Notes: generated by a model from the letters alone, not told the origin. A stretch of DNA of 22,924 bases from Zygnema cylindricum (GCA_037447655.1 JBBHKE010003555.1:291508-314431); one strand, 5' to 3'. Counted from the first letter of the stretch, positions 9,391-17,293 are shown. Numbers and translations: made by a program.

Positions 9391-9585
9391 TTGGCATCTT
9401 TGCCACCCTATAACTCATCGGCTGGTTGGCCGTTTTCAGTGATTCTTTTTGCTACGGACTCAGGGGAGTATAGGCTGCACAGGGATGCAGTCAAATTGTC
9501 AGTTTGCCTTCTTGGGCAGAAGTGGTCGTGGCTTAAAGTGGGTTAGTTAAACACTATCTAGAGGCTTCCTGTATTCTGTAGTCCA

Positions 9586-9612
9586 ATGGAGGACACAGAA
9601 TTGCACTCCTAA
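9586..9612 (+). pseudogene. gag start of family A element, broken
   Basis: The ATG begins METTE-like sequence: here MEDTELHS then a stop, against METTEF at 15147. The rest of gag-pol of this copy is missing; the sequence runs into the end of another element within 200 bp. Assignment rests on the paired LTR context. Confidence 0.5.
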
Positions 9613-9803
9613 GCTGAAGTATTGTATAGACGTAGTGGGATTACGAGAATAGCTGAGTTGCTACACTGCTATACTGCTATGCTGCTCTAGTTTAATAATG
9701 CTCATATATTGGGACTACGTGATTTGCTAAAATTGCTACGTTGCTATGCTACGATGTTGCGCTAGTTCGACATCGCAGCTGCTCTGACATATTGAGTCTA
9801 AAG
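9613..9803 (+). other. Copia internal remnant with GCTAC/GCTGC words
   Basis: This stretch contains many TGCTA, GCTAC and GCTGC words and no open frame. It lies between a gag start and a polypurine tract, so it is probably the end of an internal region left after deletion of gag-pol. It cannot be assigned to one element. Confidence 0.4.
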
Positions 9804-9814
9804 CTTAAGGGGAG
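9804..9814 (+). other. polypurine tract before LTR B
   Basis: CTTAAGGGGAG stands directly before TGTTG at 9815. The same TTAAGGGGAG word stands directly before the 3' LTR at 19690. This is the usual plus-strand primer of Copia elements. Confidence 0.75.
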
Positions 9815-10580
9815 TGTTGTTTTTGAAAGCTTTAAGTCTTAGCAAATTTATATGACGGCGGAAAAATAGATCTATATGGACATGCGTCATCACTTGAATC
9901 ACAATGCAGGTTCTTGAATGGTACCGACAATGCAGCTGCGTCGCAGATGGAACAAGCGCAGCTGCGATTATTTTTGATATGGTCTGTACGGACAAACGCA
10001 GCCTGCGATGCAACGGGTCAAACGCAACTGCGGATATTTTGGTACATGACAACGGAGTTGCTACGCAACAAGACAAACGCAGCTGTGGCTAACTTTTGTA
10101 TGTGATAACGCAGCTGCTACGAAGCTGCAGATATTTGAATATAATCAGGAATTGGACTGCGCTACTGCGGTCGATCTAAATCAAGTCAACAAACGAGATT
10201 CACTTGCCAGGAGACAAGTATTTGATCAAATCACCTGTATAGGATTCTCTGTCATATTAAGTGTACATATATTAGTTCTTAGCGTAAGTAGGAGCACTTA
10301 GACCTTAGTGGCAGTTTAGTTCTTTTGGATGTATCATTTTGGAACACTTGTATCGGCGGTATAGCACTATGTAGTATGACAACTGAGTGAAGAGTATAAG
10401 ACTTAGGACGTAGAACATTTTATGTATCTGACTTCCTGATTATGTAATCTGCTGACTGTTTCTGGGAAAACTCTGAGTTGCATATCTTGGTGTATGTTGG
10501 ATCAATTGAGCTGAAACTTTGGGAGTTGTCAGTCTTTGTGATATTCTATACTGTGGTATAATCTGAAGCAGTGTGGTTCA
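9815..10580 (+). mobile_element. Copia LTR, family B (766 bp), shared by two tandem elements
   Basis: Begins TGTTG right after a polypurine tract and ends GTGGTTCA right before a primer-binding-site-like sequence, giving TG...CA ends. A polypurine tract on the left marks it as a 3' LTR; a primer site and gag start on the right mark it as a 5' LTR. The left part has a CAGCTG cluster. The right part (from about 10115) is repeated at 10727-11248. It does not align with the family A LTRs beyond the first bases. Confidence 0.7.
9928..10130 (+). repeat. cluster of ACGCAGCTGC-like words
   Basis: Variants of (A)CGCAGCTGCG recur near 9931, 9957, 9994, 10023, 10079 and 10110, spaced roughly 30 to 55 bp, mostly preceded by ACAA or CAA. 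The core CAGCTG is an E-box-type palindrome. It reads as a degenerate tandem repeat in the U3 of LTR B. A related word in reverse (CAGCTGCGTTGTC) is near 11566. Confidence 0.65.
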
Positions 10581-10592
10581 TTATATCAGATT
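10581..10592 (+). other. primer-binding site, copy 1
   Basis: TTATATCAGATT follows the LTR end. The second copy (11249) reads TTGTATCAGATT. Both resemble TGGTATCAGA, which pairs with the 3' end of initiator methionine tRNA in most plant Copia elements. Confidence 0.6.
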
Positions 10593-10652
10593 TGGTGAGC
10601 TGTGAAAACAACTGTTTGAAAGGATTCTTGATAAGCTTCCGTGAGTGAGATT

Positions 10653-10787
10653 ATGTCTACTTCCACTATTAGTGCTGATGCTCCACCTGCTCCAGTGGTT
10701 GTTGAACAAGAGGTATGGGACAACACAACTAGCTGTAAATATTTGAATGTGATCAGGAATCACACTGCCCTGCTATGGTTGACATGA
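10653..10787 (+). pseudogene. family B gag start, copy 1 (truncated)
   Basis: A 44-codon frame starts MSTSTISADAPPAP, typical of a Copia Gag N-terminus (Ser/Thr/Ala/Pro-rich, unstructured). After about 22 codons it runs into LTR-like sequence of the second copy and stops at 10785-10787. It lies 72 bp after the LTR end, a normal leader length. Confidence 0.65.
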
Positions 10788-11417
10788 ATCATGTCAACGG
10801 ACGACATTCATAATAGAATAAATAAGTGACTTAACAGCCAGATGGACATACCTAGACAATTTTCACTAAGCTAGGCGACAAGTATTTGAACAAATCACCT
10901 GTATAGGATTCTCAGTAATATTGATTGTACAGCGATAGATTAGTTTTAGCGTGATTAGGAGCACTTAGACCTTAGTGGGAGTTTAGTTCTTTTGGATGTA
11001 TCTTTTATGATCACTTATATCGGTGGTACAACACTATCTAGCAGGACAATTGAGTAAAGAGTTTAAGACTTAGGACGTAGAACATTTTATGTATCCAGAC
11101 TTCGAGATTGTGTAATTTATTGATTGTTTTTGGGAAACTTCTGAGTTGCATATCTTGGTGTTTGTTGGATCAATTGAGCAGAAACTTTGGGAGTTGTCAG
11201 TCTTTGTGAAATTCTATATTGTGGTATTGGTTGAAGCCGTTTGGTTCATTGTATCAGATTTTGTGAGCCGTAGAAAATAGCTGTTTAATAGGATTCTTGA
11301 TAAGCTTATGTGAGTGAGATTATGTCTAGTTCCACTACTATTGCTGATGCTCCACCTGCTCTAGTGGTCGTAGAACAACATGTTATACCGAACACATCTG
11401 TACCAATTAACTTATAA
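10727..11417 (+). repeat. second copy of LTR B 3' half, leader and gag start
   Basis: From a GTAAATATTTGAATGTGATCAGGAAT word onward this repeats 10115-10715 in direct orientation with many substitutions and one extra segment of about 60 bp near 10800-10860. It ends with an LTR terminus (TTGGTTCA, 11248) and a primer-site word. The gag start at 11322 gives MSSSTTIADAPPAL, 31 codons, then TAA at 11415. This is a head-to-tail duplication of an LTR-leader unit. Confidence 0.85.
11322..11417 (+). pseudogene. family B gag start, copy 2 (truncated)
   Basis: A 31-codon frame beginning MSSSTTIADAPPAL matches the first copy at most positions and ends at TAA. The sequence after it is unrelated to the first copy. 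The rest of this element is absent here. Confidence 0.65.
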
Positions 11418-11881
11418 GCAAAACGACAAACCTTTGTTGTACTGAATATTTACACAGACATCTCCGCAACCTTTGTACGTCAAATACTAAACTACCACTA
11501 AGTTATCGTTAAGCTACGAGCATTACTCAGAATCCATCTTATTCATATTATCCGTAGCTACGTCAGCTGCGTTGTCTGTGTGAATCATATAAAACTAACC
11601 GCAGCCGGTTGTCTTGTCTTCGTCGCCGCTGCTCCGTATTGGCGGCGCCTTTTTCAACACTTCGTTGATTCCACATCGGATCGCTTCGCGATCCGCCGTC
11701 TTTTTTTCAATGTTTATTATCGCCACTCACTAAGTCCCTTACTTCAATTTAGTTTTACCCATACGTTCGCTCCCCCAATCCGTGAATCCATTCAAACCTC
11801 CACATTAAATTCCATTGAGCACGAAATGTCACAAGCGCACAAAATGTCGCGTACGCACGAAACAATCTTTTCAAACAATAG
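11418..11881. other. spacer with a GC-rich patch, no gene recognised
   Basis: The left part is AT-rich. Positions 11590-11700 are GC-rich, with GGCGGCGCC and a perfect hairpin (11677-11695) followed by a T run. The open frame at 11580-11885 has no recognisable domain. It lies between a gag start and an integrase fragment, so it is probably foreign or rearranged sequence inside Copia debris. Confidence 0.4.
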
Positions 11882-12022
11882 GTAGATCCTAAAGGAAAAC
11901 CAAGATACCTGTTTGGATATGACGAGGATGTTAAAGGTTGTAGAGTTTATGATCTTAGAAAAGCAGATATAATTATAGTTAAGCATCTTTCAGTTATGGA
12001 TGAAGGGAAATTTTTGAAATTA
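11882..12022 (+). pseudogene. Copia integrase C-terminal fragment
   Basis: The plus-strand frame reads DPKGKPRYLFGYDEDVKG then RVYDLRKADIIIVKH. This matches the end of Copia integrase, where KxxxxGYD....GYRVY.P is conserved. No integrase core precedes it. The frame is open to the point where a minus-strand LTR begins. The linker that would follow resumes after that LTR, near 12969. Confidence 0.75.
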
Positions 12023-12477
12023 TGTGGGCTTCGTTGCCCCACAAAATGCGCAATTAATAAGTAGCCAGTACGATAGCATCAACCAACTTTGCTTTTCGCA
12101 AAAATAAATTCCACCCTGGCAGGTAATGCCTCTGACTAAAATAATTTTGTGAGGATAAAATTCTCGTGAGTCTAACGTAAAAGGAATCACTATATTTGCA
12201 ACCCTGAGCAGTTAGTTATGGCTGGCCAAAGATGGCCTATTGATGTAGAAGGTCACCTGGAGAGAGGCGCCTCAATAATTACTAAGTCTTAGTCTGCCTA
12301 CTCTCAGCTACCTATTACTAAACCCTAGACCTATATGAAGACTGTACACTGTTAAAAGGTACATTCGCCGATGTTTTCATGTACATCCATTATACGACAA
12401 GGCCTTGCAAGTGACACATGTCAAATCGAGAGCCATGATTCCTCCTCCCATCTTCCTAAGTGTCCAATAAGTTGATG

Positions 12478-12498
12478 CCACGTGTTATCGCGTGACGT
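12478..12498 (-). promoter_or_regulatory. G-box/ABRE-like sites in LTR copy 2
   Basis: GCCACGTGT (12478-12486) and CGTGACGT (12491-12498) mirror the ACGTG sites of LTR copy 1 in their place between the tRNA-like module and the TATA region. Confidence 0.45.
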
Positions 12499-12693
12499 TA
12501 TCTCAAAAAGCCGCAAAAAGTTATTTCGGGTTTGCGGCTGCGATGTCGTCTGTTCTATTAAGTATATTTACAAGGTTGGATGTGCCCGCAATTTGTGTGC
12601 GTGCGGGCCGTCGGTTCATATGTTTTGTTTGAATGAATTTGTTGTCTTAATGTTTATATACCTGCAAAATTTGTTTAGTGTATCGTTTTGCAA

Positions 12694-12762
12694 TGCCTTA
12701 GTGGATAAGGCCTACGACTTCATAGTAGTCAACAAACCTAGGTTCAAATCCGGACCTAGGTA
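12694..12762 (+). ncRNA. tRNA-like module antisense to the LTR (copy 2)
   Basis: The A-box region GCCTTAGTGGATAAGGC forms a D-arm, a weak anticodon-like arm follows (GACT / AGTC), and the B-box is GGTTCAAATCC (12741-12751). The 3' side is a CCTAGG/CCTAGG pairing. The A-box resembles arginine tRNAs of the TAATGGATAAGGC type. The arms are too imperfect for a working tRNA. It lies 140-208 bp into the minus-strand LTR. Confidence 0.6.
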
Positions 12763-12968
12763 CATTTTGATAAAATATCCTCTATTTCAATGTGCCACCT
12801 TCTAAATAAGGTAGCACCTAGGGCGTGCCTTTCATCCTCTCTCTCTCTCTTTATAGTCTAACCAAAATATTGAAGTGAACTATTAATTACCTCTTTTCAA
12901 CAATTTGTAGATCACTTTAAGCCTAAAAAGTCAGTCATATCAGTTTTGAGTCATAAAACTCTGATGAG

Positions 12969-13676
12969 TGAGAGCTTCTTAACTATCCATGCTTTCAAGA
13001 ATATGATAAATTTGAGGGTACAAATCAGACCGAGAAGGAACCAGCAGTGGAACCTCAAGTGATAACCCAATTAAAATCAAAAAACGTGGTAGAAATAGAA
13101 CCGGAACATGAAATCGTTGAAAAGAATCCACGACAACCATCTATTATAGGGGTAGATTTTGAACGAGGAAGGAGCAACAAAAGATTGCAAGAGAGACAAG
13201 ATACCAACAAGGTAACCAAATTATTTGATCTAGATGAACCCAAAACTTGTGGTGAGGTGATGAAGTGTCATGAGAGGAACAACTGGAAGACACCCATTAA
13301 TGAGGAGATGGCCTTATTTATGATTGACAATACTTGGGAGCAGATGGATTGTCCACGTGACTGAAAGCCAATCGGGTGTAAGTGGGTATTGAAACTAAAA
13401 CTTAACTATGATATTACCATTGAGCGCTACAAGGCCCGGTTAGTGGCCAAAGGATTTTCTTAAAAAGTAGGAATTGACTACGAGGAAACATTTGCCGTGG
13501 TCGTCACATTTCTCTCCCTCCATATTCTTCTCAGTTTGGCGTTAACATAAGACATCGAGGTGCATCAAATGGACTTCAAGACGGTATTTTAGCATGAAAA
13601 GTTAAAAGAGAAGATCTTTATGCAAAAGCCCAAAGGGTTTGTGGAGCAAAGGGAGGAGAGCAAGGTATGCCGATGT
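12969..13676 (+). pseudogene. Copia integrase-RT linker and reverse transcriptase N-terminal fragment
   Basis: The open part (12969-13364) is an acidic linker ending in EPKTCGEVMKCHERNNWKTP and INEEMALF, the standard entry to Copia RT. RT marks follow: KPIGCKWVLKLKLN, RYKARLVAKGFS, GIDYEETFA, then IEVHQMDFKT and KPKGFVEQREESKVC. In-frame stops interrupt it at 13362, within GFS*K, and near 13548 and 13590. It ends at about 13676, before the SLYGLKQ motif, where LTR-like sequence begins. It belongs with the integrase fragment at 11882. Confidence 0.85.
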
Positions 13677-13990
13677 AAAAATTAATGGTTTTTGTTCAAT
13701 ATTTTCTACGTCTAAATAGTGTAAAAAAAAACAGTAAAGAAGTAAAGGTAGACTGCCTCTTACTCCACTCTCAAGTTCCCACACTTGTCGCAAATACCGA
13801 TGACTAAAGAGGGAGTTAGAGTCATGGCTGCCTAGGATTCTCAAAAGAGACAAAGAGCAAACCAGACTAAACTTACCAAAAATGCTAACAGAACCACAAT
13901 TTGATCATGGAACCTACCATCCGTCAAAGCAACCGGCAGCTATTAGTTTTATCCTATATTTCAACACCAGTGCAAAGATATATAGGGGAC
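13677..13990 (+). mobile_element. partial family A-like LTR (copy 3)
   Basis: From about 13677 the sequence follows the left part of LTR copy 1: GGTTTTTGTTCAATATTTTCTACGTCTAAAT against GGTTTTTAGTATATTTTCTAGGTCTAAAT (gaps aside), then GTAGACTGCCTCT, CCCACACTTGT and CATGGCTGCCT. A degenerate antisense B-box (AATTTGATCA, 13900s) stands where the tRNA-like module lies in other copies. The right part of the LTR is missing; the next LTR begins at 14196. Confidence 0.5.
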
Positions 13991-14195
13991 AACAAGTATT
14001 TAAAGATGTACACCTAAAAAAATTTATTTAACAAGTTACAGCTCGGAAAATACATGGAACTACCGTAGATGTGCTAAAAGAAACTAAGACGTACGAAATG
14101 AAAAAAAACATTAAATTTAAACGGACAGAATTAAATGTTGATGTCAATCGGACAGCACACAATAGAGCTGAAGCACCGAAGTTATCGTTTGGCGG
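13991..14195. other. spacer before LTR copy 4
   Basis: About 200 bp of AT-rich sequence with no recognised feature. It may be the decayed remainder of LTR copy 3. Confidence 0.35.
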
Positions 14196-14373
14196 TGTTG
14201 AAAATAAATTATTAATTTTCACTTATTAATTTAGACTCTAGAGAGAAGATACACAGAGAGTCACCATGGCTGCCCCCATAGTCGAAATGAAATAAGCAAA
14301 CGCACAGATAAGCAGACACGCAGACATGTAGACACGTAGACAGACTGAAAGAAGACCAAAATGTTGCCATAAA

Positions 14374-14433
14374 CCAGATTTGATCCTTCATCTGCGGCCT
14401 ACAATGTAGATGTGTGGCTTATCCATTAAGGCG
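14374..14433 (-). ncRNA. tRNA-like module antisense to the LTR (copy 4)
   Basis: On the minus strand the A-box region GCCTTAATGGATAAG (14418-14432) and the B-box-like GGATCAAATCTGG (14374-14386) are spaced as in a tRNA. It aligns closely with 19852-19910. The B-box differs from consensus and the arms are incomplete, so it is a relic. Confidence 0.6.
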
Positions 14434-14789
14434 TTAAAGAAACGATATAGGTAAGTTGTTTGGTATTCACTTAAACCGTCACTTAACATCACTTTCACTC
14501 AAATAGACCAAGTTGACAAAACAAGACATATAGACAACAGCGCTTGCAGATGCGAATCTAACCGTGTAAAATGTATGATCAGATGGACGTCGTCACCACC
14601 CCCAAACCCGAGTGAATATTTGGCGGCTTACAATCAAAGCGGGGCATTGTGCCACATGGCCCCACATCATTGGACGCCGGAAAAGATGGGAGAAGAAACG
14701 AAGGCTCCCTAGCTGACAAGTGTTAACGAAAAGGCCATGTTGTACAATGTCCGTACAATAAGTACAATCGGCCACAGTACCATCTTGTA

Positions 14790-14873
14790 CTATACACTCT
14801 TTTGATTAGTCTAGGGTACATTAGTAGGTAGCTATACACTCTTTTGATTAGTCTAGGGTAGAGTAGTAGGTAG
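14790..14873 (+). repeat. 42-bp tandem duplication in LTR copy 4
   Basis: Two units (14790-14831 and 14832-14873) beginning CTATACACTCTTTTGATTAG and ending GTAGGTAG differ at two bases. The other LTR copies have one unit. It sits 60-145 bp upstream of the TATA box, so it duplicates a promoter-proximal segment. Confidence 0.95.
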
Positions 14874-14934
14874 CTGTGAGTAGGAGTTTAGGGACATAGC
14901 GTGTTTGAGGAAACACTCTCCAGGTGACCTTTTG

Positions 14935-14942
14935 TATTTATA
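14935..14942 (+). promoter_or_regulatory. TATA box of LTR copy 4
   Basis: TATTTATA precedes GGCCATCTTTGGC, which is also found after the TATA position of LTR copies 1 and 2. Transcription of the element probably starts just downstream. Confidence 0.5.
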
Positions 14943-15146
14943 GGCCATCTTTGGCAAGCTATAACTAACTGCTCAACGGAGCAAATTTGGTGATTCTTTT
15001 TGCGTTTGAATCAAAGGAGTCTTGTCCTTAGAGGGGTGAGGGTGGTTAGAGTATTTTTGTGCCTGGGTGGCACCGTTTCGGTGGGAAAGTAGAAGGGGCA
15101 AATATAATCCTAGAGGCTTTACATAGGCTACTCATTCTGTGGGATA

Positions 15147-15420
15147 ATGGAGACCACTGAATTTCAAGTTATGGGCCCACCCTCTAGGGCGCCCATTTTC
15201 AATGTATCAAACTTTCTTTATTGTGAAATCATGATAGAGGGGGGACTTTTTGAGAAGCACCTATGGGGCATAGTATCTGGGCAATTTTGATGTCCACCTC
15301 CACTTGGGTTTGGAGGAACACGTTTTTCTAGCACCTCTGTCACAACAGCTGCCAAAACATAAGCCACCATCACAAACGATGACAAGAAAGGGGAGGAAAT
15401 AATCATGGAAGGATCCTATC
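15147..15420 (+). pseudogene. Copia gag N-terminal fragment (family A)
   Basis: The frame from ATG 15147 reads METTEFQVMGPPSRAPIFNV and continues to LFEKHLWGIVSG before TGA at 15288. Copia Gag proteins carry this pattern near the N-terminus (NF..W....LL...LWGIV.G). After the stop, a shifted frame gives PPPLGFGG and TNDDKKGEEI, which suits the helical DDKAxxLI region. The frame is lost at about 15420, where inverted Copia sequence begins. The matching start in the copy at 9586 supports the choice of ATG. Confidence 0.65.
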
Positions 15421-15893
15421 CTTTTATCAGTTAGCATACTTGTGGACATATCTCCTCAAGTTATATTTACTCTTTCTGCTACTCCATTCTGTTTCGGATT
15501 ATAAGGAACCGTTTTCTTATAATGGATTCCTTCTTCTATAAGAAATTCTTCAAATTCCCTTGAGGTGTATTCTTTCCTTTTATCACTTCTTATATTTTTT
15601 ATTGAGGTTTCATGTAATTTTTCACTCCATACTTTGTATTCTTCGAAACATCTTAGTCCTTGTGACTTATGACTAAAAACTTATACCTATGTGTATCTAG
15701 AACAATCATCTGTAATGGTTAGCATTCATCAATTCCCCCCATTTGAAGCATACCTAGCTGGTCCCCAAACATCAATGTGAACTAGATCTAATACTTTCTC
15801 TTTTCTAAATGTGGATGCCTTAGGTAATGGGAGTCTAAGAATCTTCCTTTAGCCACATCCACTATAATCATCTGAGATCTCATCATCTCCAAA
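15420..15893 (-). pseudogene. Copia integrase core fragment (inverted block)
   Basis: The minus-strand translation, with several stops and frame changes, gives KGRFLRLPLPKAS, then VLDLVHIDVWGPA (first catalytic Asp), LTITDDCSRYT (second Asp region) and, in other frames, KGKEYTSREFEEFL and VPYNPKQNGV near the catalytic Glu. It ends with GDMSTSMLTDKR at about 15420. The next part of integrase in the canonical order is found about 2.5 kb away at the other end of the block (17900s). Confidence 0.8.
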
Positions 15894-16349
15894 CTAAATT
15901 CCATTCACTATTCCCTTTTTCTTCATTTTTTTTAATCTATCTAGATGCACATGACCCAACCTATTGTGCCAAAGCATCATATCACTTTCACACGAGTAGA
16001 GGACACTCTTTTCATTGCAAAGTACAATTCTGAACATTCGTTGACGTCCTTTTTCAGCTATAAAATAAACCTCATTATCAAAGCTAACTGTGAATATTCC
16101 TTTCTTAGTTCTTGTTTCGAACTCTTTTTCATTTAGAACAACTATAGAAACTAGATTCTTGCAAAGCTGTGGAATGTAAGGAACATCTGAGAGTGTTATA
16201 ATTGAAGCCTTTCTATCTACTAAAACTTTTAAATTAACTGATCCAACAAGACTTGTGGTTTCTACTCTACTATCTCTGTACTCTATCTCAACTGTTGGAA
16301 TTTTCCTCAATTTAGTAAAATGTTTGATTGGCACGTGAAGTCGGTCCAA
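15894..16349 (-). pseudogene. Copia protease-integrase junction with GAG-pre-integrase domain
   Basis: A 151-codon open frame. It opens with RLHVPIKHFTKLRKIPTVEI (sequence after the protease active site), then VGSVNLKVLVDRKA, DVPYIPQLCKNLVS and, near the end, LWHNRLGHVHLDRLKKM, the diagnostic GAG-pre-integrase motif with its HHCC histidines. The protease DSG motif itself is not seen; a tRNA-like insertion and degraded sequence lie where it should be. It is the longest intact piece of this inverted element. Confidence 0.85.
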
Positions 16350-16822
16350 TAAGGGGTAGAATATGGAATATCCATACTCGAGCTGCCCGTAATAAATGTG
16401 TACGGACCCGCCAGTCTCTACATCAAGCTGGTGGCACAGTGGTAGTGTGTTTGCAGCTGAAGTGAAAGATCCCAGGTTCGAACCCTGGCCGGCTCATTTT
16501 TCCCAACTGTAGGACATGCCAAATCTTGGATTTCTAAGAAATCTAACATTTATCCTTGCACATATGCATTAAGGCCTCCAAGTCTCTTATCCACCTATCC
16601 TGACGTGGATTCCTCTTACCTACGAAAGCACACTTGTGTCTCCTCAGAATGTAGTCTGCTTTTCAGTGGTTTTCGCATTAAGGAGAAGCTTCTCAAGCTC
16701 CTCTTCCGGTTCGGTTACTTCATCTTCTTCCTTGCATGAAAGTGAGTCACAAAAACCTTTTTCTTTCCTTTATCTCTTGAGGAACCGTGTCCTTCTTTCA
16801 GTGGAAGAACTGGAAGTTGGAC
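16350..16822 (-). other. degraded Gag-protease region of the inverted Copia block
   Basis: Between the zinc knuckle and the GAG-pre-integrase frame. Minus-strand words such as CAFVGKRNPRQD and RWIRDLEALMHM suggest the segment before the protease, but the frame is broken. A tRNA-like gene (16425-16496) lies within. The plus-strand frame at 16636-16854 is a shadow. Confidence 0.5.
16425..16496 (+). tRNA. tRNA-like cloverleaf, anticodon position CTG, probable pseudogene
   Basis: Seventy-two bases fold into a full cloverleaf: acceptor 16425-16431 with 16489-16495 (one A-C mismatch at the end, one G-T), D-arm GCAC/GTGT with loop AGTGGTA, anticodon arm TTTGC/GTGAA, a 5-nt variable loop and a perfect T-arm CCAGG-TTCGAAC-CCTGG. 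T8, A14, G18, G19, A21 and the T-loop bases are as expected. TTTTT follows at 16497-16501 as a Pol III terminator. The anticodon would be CTG (Gln), but position 33 is G where T is universal. It lies antisense to the Copia relic. A SINE head is an alternative. Confidence 0.55.
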
Positions 16823-17293
16823 AAAATTTTCCATATAATGTCCCGGTTTCTTGAAAAAGTGACATAGTCAACTTCGAGGAGCTCCTCTCCCAATCGGTCA
16901 AATTTGTTACCTTTTTGTTGTCTTCCTCCAAAGTTTTTATAGGGATCCTTTCTTTTTTCCTCATCACACTTCAGCCAATCAGATCTTGTAGCCAATACTT
17001 GAACACTCGATGGTATTCTCTTTTACTAAAATCATCCTCACTGTATCATCCCAATTCTAATTGTTATCACCTAGATTCTAGAACCGATTAATGATATTCT
17101 CATACTCTTCAAGTAATTTCATTATTAATATATTTACTCTTTGTTTTTTAGACCATGAGTTACATGCGGTCTGTAGTTCTCCAAATAATGCTCCTAAGTC
17201 ATTAAAATAATCGTTCATACTTCCTCCCTTGTAAGTATAAGTTGAAATCTTATTTTTTTCCTGGTGTTGTTCCTGCAATGACTCGCTCTTATA
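16823..17293 (-). pseudogene. Copia Gag central part and degenerate zinc knuckle (inverted block)
   Basis: From high to low coordinates: a Gag helical segment at 17078-17278 (KGGSMNDYFNDLGALFGELQ, then KKQRVNILIMKLLEEYENII), a Lys-rich linker near 16900-17000, and a zinc knuckle at 16823-16864 reading CHFFKKPGHYMENF. In the C-x2-C-x4-H-x4-C pattern, the second and last Cys are Phe, each a single G-to-T change. Frames shift between these parts. Gag would package element RNA; this copy cannot. Confidence 0.75.

Larger units (their letters stand above)
8518..9585 (+). mobile_element. Copia LTR (family A, copy 1), 5' LTR with leader
   Basis: The start TGTTGAAATAA matches the starts at 14196 and 19690. 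The order of marks is the same as in the LTR at 14196: a GTCTAAAT word, CT-rich tracts, CCATGGCTGCC, an antisense tRNA-like module, GTACAGTACT-type words, a GTAGGTAGCTGTGAG-like word, TATAAA (9385-9390), a GGCATCTTTG.CA word and GTGATTCTTTTTGC. A short gag start follows at 9586. The exact LTR/leader border is not resolved. The upstream 5 bp (CTATT) cannot be tested for a target duplication because the far end is lost. Confidence 0.7.
12025..12902 (-). mobile_element. Copia LTR, family A copy 2, minus strand (probable solo LTR)
   Basis: On the minus strand it starts TGTTGAAAAGAGG at 12902 and follows the family A order: CT/GA-rich tract, antisense tRNA-like module, G-box region (12478-12498), GTAATAGGTAGCTGAGAGTAGG, CTCCAGGTGACCTT, GGCCATCTTTGGC, TAACTAACTGCTCA and GTGATTCCTTTT. 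These words also occur at 14820-15005. No internal region is attached on either side, which fits a solo LTR. The left end near 12025 is set where the integrase frame stops and is approximate. No matching 5-bp target duplication was found. Confidence 0.7.
14196..15146 (+). mobile_element. Copia 5' LTR and leader, family A copy 4
   Basis: Starts TGTTGAAAATAAATT and aligns with the 3' LTR at 19690 through CTCTAGAGAGAAGA, AGTCACCATGGCTGCCCCCAT, GACAGACTGAAA, GACCAAAATGT and the antisense tRNA-like module. Further marks are a 42-bp duplication, TATTTATA (14935), GGCCATCTTTGGCAAGC and GTGATTCTTTTTGCG, shared with LTR copies 1 and 2. A gag ATG follows at 15147. It is probably the 5' LTR of the plus element whose RT lies at 18000-19676. 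The LTR/leader border is not resolved. Confidence 0.75.

Noticed and set aside
9904-10105. overlapping plus ORFs of about 62 codons
   Set aside because: They are translations of the CAGCTG-type repeat array in LTR B.
14593-14775. minus-strand 60-codon ORF
   Set aside because: It lies antisense within LTR copy 4 and has no recognisable motif.
15218-15449. minus-strand ORFs of 62 codons overlapping the gag fragment
   Set aside because: Only the first codons (SMLTDKR) belong to integrase; the rest is antisense to plus-strand gag.
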